A stretch of 64,000 bases of DNA. Source: Streptomyces regalis (GTDB taxonomy: Bacteria; Actinomycetota; Actinomycetes; Streptomycetales; Streptomycetaceae). This document shows positions 29,595-38,134 of the stretch, one piece after another. Under the pieces are notes generated by a model, which saw nothing but the letters and a program-made list of their open reading frames with translations, had not been told where the DNA came from and did not search any database. Location of the stretch: the NCBI RefSeq assembly GCF_001509475.1, contig NZ_LLZG01000399.1, positions 62,001 to 126,000 on the forward strand, read 5' to 3'. The position numbers and the translations under genes are program-made. Positions within the stretch are counted from its first letter, which is position 1, and every line of letters starts with the position of its first letter.

Positions 29595-29684
29595 TGCCGA
29601 CCTGGGAACCCGGCAGGTGAGCAGCGAGTCCGCCTCCCAAGGCGGATGCGTGGCCGCCTGCAGAAGTCAAAAGGAGGATGACCG

Positions 29685-30155
29685 ATGACGCTTCCCGTAC
29701 GACGCGGCAGGGGCGCGCTTCCGATGTGGGACCCCTTCCGTGAGATCGAGGATCTCCGCACCCGGATGGACCAGCTGATGCGATCCACCTTCCCCTTCCC
29801 CGGCGCCGGCTTCCTCGAGGCCGGCAAGGCCGAGATGTGGGCGCCGCTGGCCGATGTCGAGGACACCGAGGACGCCTACCTGGTGGAGCTGGAGCTGCCC
29901 GGTGTCGAAAAGGATCAGCTCACCGTGGAGGTCGCCGAGGGCGAGCTCGATGTCCACGGCGAGATCAAGGAGAAGGAACGCACCGGTGTGGTCCGGCACC
30001 ACGCCCGTCACATCGGGCAGTTCGACTTCCGAACGAGCCTGCCGTCGAACTGCGACACCGAGCACATCAGCGCGGATCTGACCAACGGAGTCCTCACGGT
30101 GCGTGTCCCGAAAGCCGAGAGGGCGAGGCCGCAGCGCATCGAGATCAGCGGCTGA
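29685..30155 (+). CDS. Hsp20 small heat-shock protein
   Basis: 156 residues; ATG after AAAGGAGG. It has an N-terminal DPFREIEDLRTRMDQLM, an alpha-crystallin domain (about 45-140: WAPLADVEDTEDAYLVEL, LPGVEKDQLTVEV, FDFRTSLPSNCD, ADLTNGVLTVRVPK) and a C-terminal IEISG. It is a holdase chaperone, the family of HspX/Acr, the best known DosR-induced protein. No CIRCE-like or HAIR element was noticed upstream. Confidence 0.95.
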   Translation: MTLPVRRGRGALPMWDPFREIEDLRTRMDQLMRSTFPFPGAGFLEAGKAEMWAPLADVEDTEDAYLVELELPGVEKDQLTVEVAEGELDVHGEIKEKERTGVVRHHARHIGQFDFRTSLPSNCDTEHISADLTNGVLTVRVPKAERARPQRIEISG

Positions 30156-30349
30156 GCCGGGGGTGCGGGTTGGCCGTCAAGGTCTGTGTGGGATACGGCA
30201 GGCCGGTACCCGCCTCTACCGCGGAGGGTCGGCGGTTCCGCCGTCGGCTCTCCGCCACCTCTGGTCCTGCTGTCTCGGACACGGCACTCATGGGGCGGGA
30301 CAGCACACATCGACTACGGCGACACTGTGAGGAAAGGGTGGCGGCGACC

Positions 30350-31261
30350 ATGCAAGCTCACCTCGGCGATCAACTCGTCATCGAAAGCCCGACAACCGGT
30401 GTCGCCAGGCGCGACGGAGAGATCGTCGGACTCCATCACGCTGACGGAACACCCCCCTATGACGTGCGTTGGTCGGACACGGATGAGGTGACGCTCGTGT
30501 TCCCCGGGCCCGACGCGCACGTCCGCCATGTCGAGCACGAGCCCTCCCAGCTCGGCACAGAGCCGGACGTGGACGAGGTGGGCGCCGTGTCGGCGACGTC
30601 CCCGCCCGAGCGGGCGCCCAACCCCGGCGACATCGGCCGACGCGTGGCCGCCGAACGCGGGCGGAAGGGGCTCACGCGGGCGGAAACGGCCCGCCGCGCC
30701 CGCATCGCGCCGGAGTACCTGGCGTACCTGGAGGAACGGCCGGCCGACCCCACCGTGGCGACCCTCATCAACCTGGCCGACGCGCTGGGCACCACCGCCA
30801 CGGCCCTGCGCGGGGGCGGCGTCGACCTGCCACCAGGCCAGGGCCACGCACTGCTGCACCCTCGGCTGCGGGACCTCAGCCCGGAGGAATGCCGCTCCCG
30901 GCTGTCCACGCACGGGGTGGGGCGCATCGCGGTGTCCACGCCCGACGGCCCGGCGGTCATCCCGGTCAACTACGAGGTCGTCGACGACACCATCGCCTAC
31001 CGGACCGCACCGGACTCCGTGCCCGCCGCAGCCGTGGGATCGGACGTCGCCTTCGAGGTCGACCATGTGGACGAGGCCATGAGCCAGGGCTGGAGCGTGC
31101 TCGTCGTCGGCCCCGCGCGGGTCGTCACGGAGCCCGACGCCGTGCGGCGTCTGACCGAACGCGCCCACACCGAGCCGTGGGCGGGTGGCGAACGTGAGAT
31201 GTGGGTGTCGATCCAGCCCACGCGCATCACGGGCCGCCGTATCACTCCTGCCGATCAGTGA
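30350..31261 (+). CDS. DUF1918 - Xre HTH - pyridoxamine-oxidase-like fusion regulator
   Basis: 303 residues from ATG 30350; an in-frame GTG at 30338 right after GAGGAAA is a real alternative. Three domains: DUF1918 (about 1-60: AHLGDQLVIESP, PPYDVRWSD), an Xre-type helix-turn-helix (about 90-150: LTRAETARRARIAPEYLAYLE), and a split-barrel flavin/heme-binding domain (about 165-295: LSTHGVGRIAVSTPDGPAVIPVNYEV). The fold suggests a transcription factor that senses flavin, F420 or heme. Rv-type DUF1918 and split-barrel proteins occur in dormancy loci. It could regulate the neighbouring Hsp20 and nitroreductase genes; this is inference. Confidence 0.85.
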   Translation: MQAHLGDQLVIESPTTGVARRDGEIVGLHHADGTPPYDVRWSDTDEVTLVFPGPDAHVRHVEHEPSQLGTEPDVDEVGAVSATSPPERAPNPGDIGRRVAAERGRKGLTRAETARRARIAPEYLAYLEERPADPTVATLINLADALGTTATALRGGGVDLPPGQGHALLHPRLRDLSPEECRSRLSTHGVGRIAVSTPDGPAVIPVNYEVVDDTIAYRTAPDSVPAAAVGSDVAFEVDHVDEAMSQGWSVLVVGPARVVTEPDAVRRLTERAHTEPWAGGEREMWVSIQPTRITGRRITPADQ

Positions 31262-31324
31262 CGAAGTGAAGAGCGGTCACGGTTCCTGTTCCAGGGACCG
31301 CCTGACTCGCGAGGGGAGGCTCTG

Positions 31325-32317
31325 GTGAGCCGACACGTACCGTCCGAAGAACGTGTGACGGACTTGGTCTACGACGCCGCTGCCGCCCCGTCGATGCACA
31401 ACGCGCAGCCGTGGCGCTTCCGCTACTTCCAGGGCAGCAGCACCTTCCACGTGTGCGCCGATCTCGAGCGCGCCATCCCGCACTCCGACCCCGACGACCG
31501 TGCCCTTCACCTCGGCTGCGGCGGCGCCCTGCTGAACCTGAGGGTCGCGGTGGTCCACGAGGGCTGGTACCCGGTGACCCGGCTGCTGCCCGACCCGGCC
31601 GACCCGGCGCTGCTCGCCACCGTGCAGCTGACCGGCCTCGGAGGCGGCGAGAGTGACCTCGGCGTGCTGTATCCGGCGATTCACCAGCGGCACAGCAGCC
31701 GCTTCCCGTTCGAGGAGACGGAGATTCCTCAGGCTGTGCGGAAGGCTCTCAGCGACGCCGCTCGCCGTGAGGGAGTGGAGCTGACGTGGCCTGCTTCATG
31801 GCATCTGCGGGAGGTGCTGGAACTGCTCGCGGAAGCCGAGGCGCGCAACCTCACCGACCGGGGCGCCGACCAGGACCTGGCCGAGTGGACTCGCCTCGAC
31901 GCTCCGTCGGTGAACATGGCCGCAGACGGAGTCCCGGGCTACGCCTTCGGGCCGCGCAAGCGCGGCGGCAAGGCGCCCATGCGCGACTTCGCCGGCCCTC
32001 GGCAGGCGGCGGGGCGTGGCGCGGCGGAGTTCGAACGGACCCCTCAGCTGGCTCTCCTCAGTACGACCCACGACCGTCCGGAGGACTGGCTGCGCGCCGG
32101 CCAGGCCATGGAACGCGTCCTGCTGCTGGCCACCATCGAGGGCCTGTCCAGCTCCTTCGCCACCCAGGCCCTGGAGTGGACCGACCTACGCTGGCCGCTG
32201 CGGGACCCGTTGTCCGGGACGGGCTGCACCCAGGTGGTGCTGCGCCTGGGCTACGGCCCCAAAGGCCCCAGCACGCCACGCCGCCCGGTGCCGGACGTCC
32301 TCGATATCCAGCCGTGA
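31325..32317 (+). CDS. Acg-family nitroreductase-like protein
   Basis: 330 residues from GTG 31325, with GAGGGGAGG upstream. It has the nitroreductase-fold signature SMHNAQPWRFRY near the N-terminus and a second half with GLSSSFATQALEW. This is the Acg (Rv2032) arrangement of two fused nitroreductase halves, in which the protein keeps flavin but closes the active site. Rv2032 is among the most strongly DosR-induced genes and is proposed to store flavin. It lies directly after the HTH fusion gene (63 bp). Confidence 0.85.
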   Translation: MSRHVPSEERVTDLVYDAAAAPSMHNAQPWRFRYFQGSSTFHVCADLERAIPHSDPDDRALHLGCGGALLNLRVAVVHEGWYPVTRLLPDPADPALLATVQLTGLGGGESDLGVLYPAIHQRHSSRFPFEETEIPQAVRKALSDAARREGVELTWPASWHLREVLELLAEAEARNLTDRGADQDLAEWTRLDAPSVNMAADGVPGYAFGPRKRGGKAPMRDFAGPRQAAGRGAAEFERTPQLALLSTTHDRPEDWLRAGQAMERVLLLATIEGLSSSFATQALEWTDLRWPLRDPLSGTGCTQVVLRLGYGPKGPSTPRRPVPDVLDIQP

Positions 32318-32357
32318 CCGGGACGCGGGTACCGCAGGCCCGCCGACAGCTCCCGCG

Positions 32358-33032
32358 TCACTGTGGGCCCGGTCCGGCCGGGGCGCCCGATCCGCCGGTG
32401 AGATGGGGCTCGACGTCCACCACGCCCTCCACGGCGCGGACGAGGCGCGCCGCGACCGAGACGAGCGAGGTGTCGCGGACCTGTCCGCGGAGCGTGACGA
32501 CTCCCTCGTTCACGTTCACGTGGATGGTGTGACTGAGGGCGGGGAACAGGTAGGAGATCACGGTGCGGCGGACCTCCTCCTCGATGTCCTCGTCGGACCG
32601 CAGGAACACCTTCAGCAGATCGGCGCGGCTGACGATGCCCTGCAGCATGCCCTCGGCGTCGATCACCGGGAGCCGTTTGACGTGTCTGACGGCCATGATC
32701 CTGGCCGCCTGGGCCAGGGTGGCGTCGGGGTGCACCGTGATGGCGGGGGTGCTCATGAGTTCCCCGGCGGTCACAGCTGCTGCTTTGGCGATGTCGGACA
32801 GCCGCTGACGCTGCTCGAAGAGGCTTTGAACGCCTTCGCGGAACTCCTCCTTGGGCAGCAGATCGGCTTCGGAGACCACGCCGATGACGCGGCCCTCGCC
32901 CTCCAGGACCGGCAGTGCGCTGACCTTCCACTGCTCCATGGTCTGGACGATCTCCTTGAAGGGCGCGTCGCGTCCGACGGCCACCACCGTCTGGGTCATC
33001 ACATCGCTCACGATGTGCGGGGTCTCGGGCAC
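32358..33032 (-). CDS. CBS-CBS-BON domain protein (second)
   Basis: 224 residues. It has a CBS pair (VSDVMTQTVVAVGRD, WKVSALPVLEGEGRVIGVVSEADLL; TPAITVHPDATL, HVKRLPVIDAEGMLQGIVSRADLL) and a C-terminal BON domain (IHVNVNEGVVTLRGQVRDT). Same architecture as 18611-19474 but without the disordered N-terminal tail. It converges on the nitroreductase gene and lies 24 bp after the cyclic-nucleotide-binding gene, with which it may be co-transcribed. Confidence 0.9.
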   Translation of the reverse strand: MPETPHIVSDVMTQTVVAVGRDAPFKEIVQTMEQWKVSALPVLEGEGRVIGVVSEADLLPKEEFREGVQSLFEQRQRLSDIAKAAAVTAGELMSTPAITVHPDATLAQAARIMAVRHVKRLPVIDAEGMLQGIVSRADLLKVFLRSDEDIEEEVRRTVISYLFPALSHTIHVNVNEGVVTLRGQVRDTSLVSVAARLVRAVEGVVDVEPHLTGGSGAPAGPGPQ

Positions 33033-33056
33033 TTCGGACCTCCTCCACTCGCCTCT

Positions 33057-33515
33057 TCAGGGCACATCGCCCGCGCCGTAGGGCGCGTACAGGTCGAGCA
33101 GCCGTACTCGGGCAGCTCTGAGCCGGTCGGCTATGACGCGGGCGATGCATGTGCACAGTGCGTGCTCAAGTGCCGGGTTCTTCCCGCACAGTTCACGCAC
33201 CGCTGCCGCGTCGAACTCGTAGGCAAGGACCGGGCCGCCGGCCGCGGCTCCCAGGTGCCAGTGGTGGGGAGAGATGAACCAGGACCAGCCCAGCACTTCT
33301 CCGGCGCCGAGGGTTTCGATGACCGCCGCGCGCCGGCCCGGCACGTGAAGGTCGAGGGCGACCGTACCCGTGCGGATGATCCAGAAGCGGTCGGCCCTGC
33401 CGCCCTCGTCGAAAATGCGATCGCCGGTCGCGAAGGACACCTCGCGGGCGAGGGACATGAGCTGAGCCCGATGGTCCTCGGTCAGGGCGCCGAGAAGGCC
33501 CGTCCTGGCAACCAT
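33057..33515 (-). CDS. Stand-alone cyclic-nucleotide-binding domain protein
   Basis: 152 residues from ATG 33515. It is a single cNMP-binding beta-barrel of Crp/Fnr type (REVSFATGDRIFDEGGRADRFWII, VIETLGAGEVLGWSWFI) with a C-terminal helix (VIADRLRAARVRLLDLY), but it stops before any helix-turn-helix. So it cannot bind DNA by itself and is more likely a sensor or partner protein. Such proteins occur beside dormancy genes in actinobacteria. Ligand unknown. Confidence 0.85.
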   Translation of the reverse strand: MVARTGLLGALTEDHRAQLMSLAREVSFATGDRIFDEGGRADRFWIIRTGTVALDLHVPGRRAAVIETLGAGEVLGWSWFISPHHWHLGAAAGGPVLAYEFDAAAVRELCGKNPALEHALCTCIARVIADRLRAARVRLLDLYAPYGAGDVP

Positions 33516-33802
33516 CACGGCCTTCCCTTCTCTCTGGCCTCGAAATGTGGAGGGCCGGGCCGCGGATTCTTGTGGACCGGGACTTGTCGCTCCAACCGCT
33601 CCCACCGATGCCGATAGCGAGTACCCGCGGCGGCCCCGTTCTTCTCGGCCGTATGACTCCACCATCGTCGCAATCCGGCGCGGTGCAACCCGGCCGATGC
33701 CCCGATCCGAGACCGGCTACGCACGTTGCGCATGTCGCGACGGACCCTGGGCGGTGCGACGGTATTCACAGGGGGATCTCTCAACAGCCGCAGAGGAAGG
33801 CG

Positions 33803-34687
33803 ATGGGGACGATGGAGCTCCCGCTGGTCGTCGGGGTCGACGGATCGGATTCCAGCCTGCAGGCAGTGGACTGGGCGGTGGACGAAGCGGCACGCCACGG
33901 GCTGCCGCTGCGCCTCGTCTACGCCTCCCTGTGGGAACGCTACGAGGGAGGCCGTCCGTCCTTCAGCACTGATCGTCCCGCCGAAGAGATCATGGCGGAG
34001 CACATCGTCGCCTCCTGCGTGGAACGCGCCCGGCTTCGCAATCCGGAGGTGAAGGTGTCGGGCGAGGTGCTGCCCGACGACGCCGTGTCCGCGCTGTTGC
34101 ACGCCGGGCATGAGGCGTGGGCCCTGGTCACAGGTTCCCGCGGGCGCGGCGAGCTCGCCGGGCTGCTGCTGGGGTCGGTCAGCCTCGCGGTCGCGGCCCG
34201 TGCCGTGTGCCCGGTCATCGTGGTCCGTGGCGCGGAGCGGAACCGGCAGGGAGCCTTCGGCCGGGTGGTGGCCGGGGTCGGCGACGCGACCAGGGGCTCG
34301 GGCGCGGTGCGGTTCGCCTTCCGTGAAGCCGAGGCGCGCGGCTGCGCTCTCGAGGCCGTGCGGGCCTGGCGCAGCCCGGCCCATGAGCACGCCGACCACC
34401 CCCTGATCGCGGACGATGCCGACCGAGTGCACGAGGAGCGGGCCTCGACCAACCTCACCGACGCGCTCCGCGAGGCCGTACGGGAGCACCCTCAGGTCGA
34501 TGTACACCGCAAGCCCGTCGAGGGCCCCGCCCACAGGGTCCTCCTGCACGCGTCGACCGATGCCGACCTGATCGTCGTCGGCGCCCTGCGACGGCACGGC
34601 CAGTTCGGTCTGCAACTCGGCCGCGTCGCCCACGCCCTGCTCCATCACTCCCAGTGCCCGGTCGCCGTCATCCCCCAACGGGCCTGA
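33803..34687 (+). CDS. Tandem universal stress protein (USP 5)
   Basis: 294 residues from ATG 33803, after GAGGAAGG. The first Usp domain has an intact loop (GSRGRGELAGLLLGS). The second is altered (GALRRHGQFGLQLGR). It is a paralogue of USP 4 with the same lost second loop and the same HH-x-CPVAVIPQ ending. It starts a run with the GH65 gene (62 bp). The 287-bp divergent gap upstream shows no clear promoter or DevR-like box. Confidence 0.9.
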   Translation: MGTMELPLVVGVDGSDSSLQAVDWAVDEAARHGLPLRLVYASLWERYEGGRPSFSTDRPAEEIMAEHIVASCVERARLRNPEVKVSGEVLPDDAVSALLHAGHEAWALVTGSRGRGELAGLLLGSVSLAVAARAVCPVIVVRGAERNRQGAFGRVVAGVGDATRGSGAVRFAFREAEARGCALEAVRAWRSPAHEHADHPLIADDADRVHEERASTNLTDALREAVREHPQVDVHRKPVEGPAHRVLLHASTDADLIVVGALRRHGQFGLQLGRVAHALLHHSQCPVAVIPQRA

Positions 34688-34749
34688 ACTCCGGCGCGTG
34701 GACCGCGCTCCTGTACACCTCGTGAAGCCAGGGAGGGTGAGGGCAGCGG

Positions 34750-37149
34750 ATGTCGGAGTGGACGTGGGAGTACGAGGGCTACGCCCCCGCCGCCGAGCGG
34801 CTGCGCGAATCGCTCTGCACGCTCGGCAACGGCTACTTCGCCACGCGCGGCGCGGTGCCCGAGTGCAGGGCGGGCCTGGTGCACTGCCCGGGGACCTACG
34901 CGGCCGGGTGCTACAACCGCCTGACCTCGGCCGTGGCGGGACGAGAGGTGGTGAACGAGGACCTCGTCAATCTCCCGAACTGGCTGCTCCTGCGGTTCCG
35001 TTGCCGCCGCGCCGGCGGATCGTGGGGCCGGTGGTTCTCCCCGGACACCCACGCCCTCCTCGACCACCGGCACACCCTGGACCTGCGCCGCGCCACGCTG
35101 ACCCGCACCTTCCGCTATCGGGACGGCGATGCGGGCGTGCTCGGCGTCGAGCAGACCCGCCTGATGCACATGACGGACTCTCACCTGGCCGTGCTACGGA
35201 CCGTTTTCACGGCCGAGGACTGGTCGGGCGAGATCGAAATCGAGGCTGCCCTCGACGGCAGTGTGACCAACAGCAACGTGCACCGCTACCGGTCTCTCAA
35301 CCGAAGACACCTGGCCCATGTACGGTCCGGAGCGCAGGAGCCCGACATGATGTGGCTGCACTGCCGCACGAGCACCTCCGACATCGCCGTCGCCATGGGA
35401 GCCCGGACAGTGGTCACCGGACAGTCGGCGGTTGCCTCGGCGGTTCGCTCCACCCCGCATCGCGCCGTCCACCGCCTGGTGATCCCCATCGGGCCCGGCC
35501 TGCCCGTCGCCGTGGAGAAGACCGTGGCGCTGCACACTTCGCGCGACACGGCGATCAGTGACCCACTCGGGGCAACCCTCGACGATGTGGCCGAGGCGCC
35601 GGACTTCCCCGCCCTGCTGGACTCCCACGTCGCCGCGTGGGAGCGGTTGTGGCGGCGCGCGGAGATCCAGGTGCCCGGTCAGGCAGGCCGCGTCCTGCGG
35701 CTGCATCTGTTCCATGTCCTGCAGACGCTGTCCCCGCACACCGCGGACCTGGACGTGGGTGTGCCGGCCCGGGGGCTGCACGGCGAGGCGTACCGGGGCC
35801 ATGTCTTCTGGGACGAGCTGTTCGTCCTGCCGTATCTCAACCTGCACTTCCCAGAGGTCTCCCGGGCCCTGCTGACCTATCGCCACCGGCGCCTCCCGCG
35901 GGCGTGCCGGGCGGCCGCCGCGATCGGCCGGGCCGGCGCGATGTACCCCTGGCAGAGCGGCAGCGACGGCCGTGAGGAGACCCAGGAGCTGCATCTCAAC
36001 CCCCGCTCGGGCCGCTGGCTGCCGGACCACTCCCGGCTCCAGCACCACGTCGGCTCGGCGATCGCCTACAACGTGTGGCAGTACTGCGAGGCCACCGGCG
36101 ACACCGAGTTCCTGCACACCAAGGGCGCGGAGATGCTGCTGCAGATTGCCCGCTTCTGGGCGGACCTCGTGGTCCACGACCCCGGCACGAACCGGTACCG
36201 CATCCGCGGCGTCGTCGGCCCCGACGAGTACCACGACAGCTACCCGGACGCAGCACGGCCCGGGCTGGACGACAACACGTACACCAACGTCATGGCCGCC
36301 TGGGTCCTCACCCGCGCCCTGGACCTGCTGCGGCGCCTTCCCGCCCGGCGACGGCAGGAACTCTTCGAACGCGTCCGGCTGGACGGCGGCGAACTCCCGA
36401 GGTGGGAGGAGGTCTCCCGGCGGCTGCGGGTTCCGTTCCACCGGGGCGTCATCAGCCAGTTCGAGGGCTACGACGACCTCATCGAGCTCGACTGGGACGC
36501 CTACCGGGCGCGCTACGACAGCATCCGGCGGCTGGACCGGATCCTGGAGGCCGAGGGCGACACCGTCAACCGCTACAAGGCGTCCAAGCAGGCTGACGTC
36601 CTCATGCTCGGCTACCTGTTCTCGCCCGCGGAGCTGCGGCAGCTCTTCCGGCGTCTCGGGTACGACGTGGACGACGAGATCTGGCGCAGGACCGTGGACT
36701 ACTACCTGCAGCGCACCAGCCACGGCTCCACGCTCAGCGGGCTCGTCCACGGCCTGGTCCTGGCGCGGGCCAGACGGGCCGAGGCGTGGCGTTACGTCCA
36801 GGAGGCCCTGGAGGCGGACATCGCCGACATCCAGGGCGGCACGACCGGCGAGGGCATCCACCTCGGGGCCATGGCCGGGACCCTCGATCTGGTCCAGCGG
36901 GGGCTGACGGGCCTGGAGACCCGCGAGGACGCCCTGTGGCTGGACCCGGTGCCTCTTCCGGCACTGTCCGAGTACGGCTTCTCGCTCCGCTATCGCGGTC
37001 ACTGGGGGATCGGCGTACGGCGCCGGAGCGGACAGTTGGAGATCGGTGTCCCCGACTCGGAGGAGTCACCGATTCGCGTGGTGCTGGCCGACCGGGCCGT
37101 CACCATCGCGCCGGGAGAGACCTGCACGCTGGTGCTGCCGACGAGTTGA
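34750..37149 (+). CDS. GH65 family glycoside hydrolase/phosphorylase
   Basis: 799 residues, full length for the family. It has an N-terminal beta-sandwich (WEYEGYAPAAERLRESLCTLGNGYFATRGA) and a catalytic (alpha/alpha)6 barrel with GHVFWDELFVLPYL and the general-acid Glu in VVGPDEYHDSY, then YKASKQADVLML, TSHGSTLSGLVHG, and a small C-terminal beta domain. GH65 enzymes phosphorolyse or hydrolyse alpha-glucosides such as maltose, trehalose or kojibiose; specificity cannot be read here. Phosphorolysis would save ATP under low-energy conditions. It sits between USP 5 and the K+ channel. Confidence 0.9.
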   Translation: MSEWTWEYEGYAPAAERLRESLCTLGNGYFATRGAVPECRAGLVHCPGTYAAGCYNRLTSAVAGREVVNEDLVNLPNWLLLRFRCRRAGGSWGRWFSPDTHALLDHRHTLDLRRATLTRTFRYRDGDAGVLGVEQTRLMHMTDSHLAVLRTVFTAEDWSGEIEIEAALDGSVTNSNVHRYRSLNRRHLAHVRSGAQEPDMMWLHCRTSTSDIAVAMGARTVVTGQSAVASAVRSTPHRAVHRLVIPIGPGLPVAVEKTVALHTSRDTAISDPLGATLDDVAEAPDFPALLDSHVAAWERLWRRAEIQVPGQAGRVLRLHLFHVLQTLSPHTADLDVGVPARGLHGEAYRGHVFWDELFVLPYLNLHFPEVSRALLTYRHRRLPRACRAAAAIGRAGAMYPWQSGSDGREETQELHLNPRSGRWLPDHSRLQHHVGSAIAYNVWQYCEATGDTEFLHTKGAEMLLQIARFWADLVVHDPGTNRYRIRGVVGPDEYHDSYPDAARPGLDDNTYTNVMAAWVLTRALDLLRRLPARRRQELFERVRLDGGELPRWEEVSRRLRVPFHRGVISQFEGYDDLIELDWDAYRARYDSIRRLDRILEAEGDTVNRYKASKQADVLMLGYLFSPAELRQLFRRLGYDVDDEIWRRTVDYYLQRTSHGSTLSGLVHGLVLARARRAEAWRYVQEALEADIADIQGGTTGEGIHLGAMAGTLDLVQRGLTGLETREDALWLDPVPLPALSEYGFSLRYRGHWGIGVRRRSGQLEIGVPDSEESPIRVVLADRAVTIAPGETCTLVLPTS

Positions 37150-37264
37150 ACTGAGGGGATGCGGCCGGGGAGCGCGGCGATTCAGTCCTGCGGCGGTGTT
37201 GCCGTCCGCCTACGCTCCGAGACTGGGGGTTCGGCTTCCGGAACAGGGCCCGTGGGAGACGCGC

Positions 37265-38134
37265 ATGGAGTGGTTGGTCTCGCTGGTGGGCGCGGGCCTC
37301 GTCATGATCAGCCTGCGGGACCTGTTCCACACGCTCTGGCACCCCACCCGCCACGGCGGCCTGAGCCGTCTCGTGATGACGGCGCTGTGGCGGCTGGCCC
37401 GGCGCTTTCGTGCGCGCAGGCGGGTGGTCGGGCTCGTCGGGCCGCTCGCCATGGTGACGGTGGTGGGCATGTGGGCCGGAACCGTCATCCTCGGCTGGGC
37501 CATCGTCTACTGGCCCCACATGCCGGAGTCGTTCGCCTTCTCGCCCGGTTCCAAGGCGGCTCAGGAGCCGGCGCTGCTCGACTCCCTGTACCTGTCGCTC
37601 GTCACGGTCGCCACTCTGGGGCTGGGGGACATTGCGCCCGGCGAGGGATGGCTCCGCGTGGTGTCGCCGCTGGAGGCCCTCGTCGGCTTCGCCCTCCTGA
37701 CGGCCACGGTCTCCTGGGTCCTCGCGATCTACCCGGCGCTGACCCGCAGACGGGTCCTGGCCATCCGGCTGGCGCTGCTGCGCGACGCGGAACCGACGAC
37801 GCAGCAGATCGACTGCACGGCGGGCGCGCTGCTGCTGGACAGCCTGGCCACCGAGGTCGTACGCGTCCGCATCGACTTCACCCAGTACGCGGAGGCGTAC
37901 TACTTCCATGACGGGGAGGACCACTCGTCGCTGGCGGCTATGGTCGGCTACGCCGCCGCCCTTGCCCAGCGTGGACAGACAGCGCGGCAGCCGGAGGTGC
38001 GACTGGCCGGTGACCTGCTCGCCGGGGCGCTGAGAGATCTCGCGGCCATCCTCGACCAGCGTTTCCTCCACACGGGCGGCACACCGGCGGACGTTTTCGC
38101 GGCCTACGCCGCCGACCACGGGCGGGCCTCGTGA
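37265..38134 (+). CDS. Two-helix potassium channel family protein
   Basis: 289 residues from ATG 37265. It has hydrophobic segments at about 1-18, 58-82 and 130-155, and a pore loop [12 protein letters not shown], where K+ channels have T-x-GYGD. The filter is thus GLGD, a variant that may change selectivity. A cytoplasmic C-terminal domain of about 130 residues follows with no RCK signature. The stop overlaps the GTG of the next P-type ATPase gene. Confidence 0.8.
   Translation: MEWLVSLVGAGLVMISLRDLFHTLWHPTRHGGLSRLVMTALWRLARRFRARRRVVGLVGPLAMVTVVGMWAGTVILGWAIVYWPHMPESFAFSPGSKAAQEPALLDSLYLSLVTVATLGLGDIAPGEGWLRVVSPLEALVGFALLTATVSWVLAIYPALTRRRVLAIRLALLRDAEPTTQQIDCTAGALLLDSLATEVVRVRIDFTQYAEAYYFHDGEDHSSLAAMVGYAAALAQRGQTARQPEVRLAGDLLAGALRDLAAILDQRFLHTGGTPADVFAAYAADHGRAS

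Noticed and set aside
33580..33610. GGGACTTGTCGCTCC upstream of USP 5 as a DevR-like site
   Set aside because: Only the first half site matches; the second lacks G-N-CCC.
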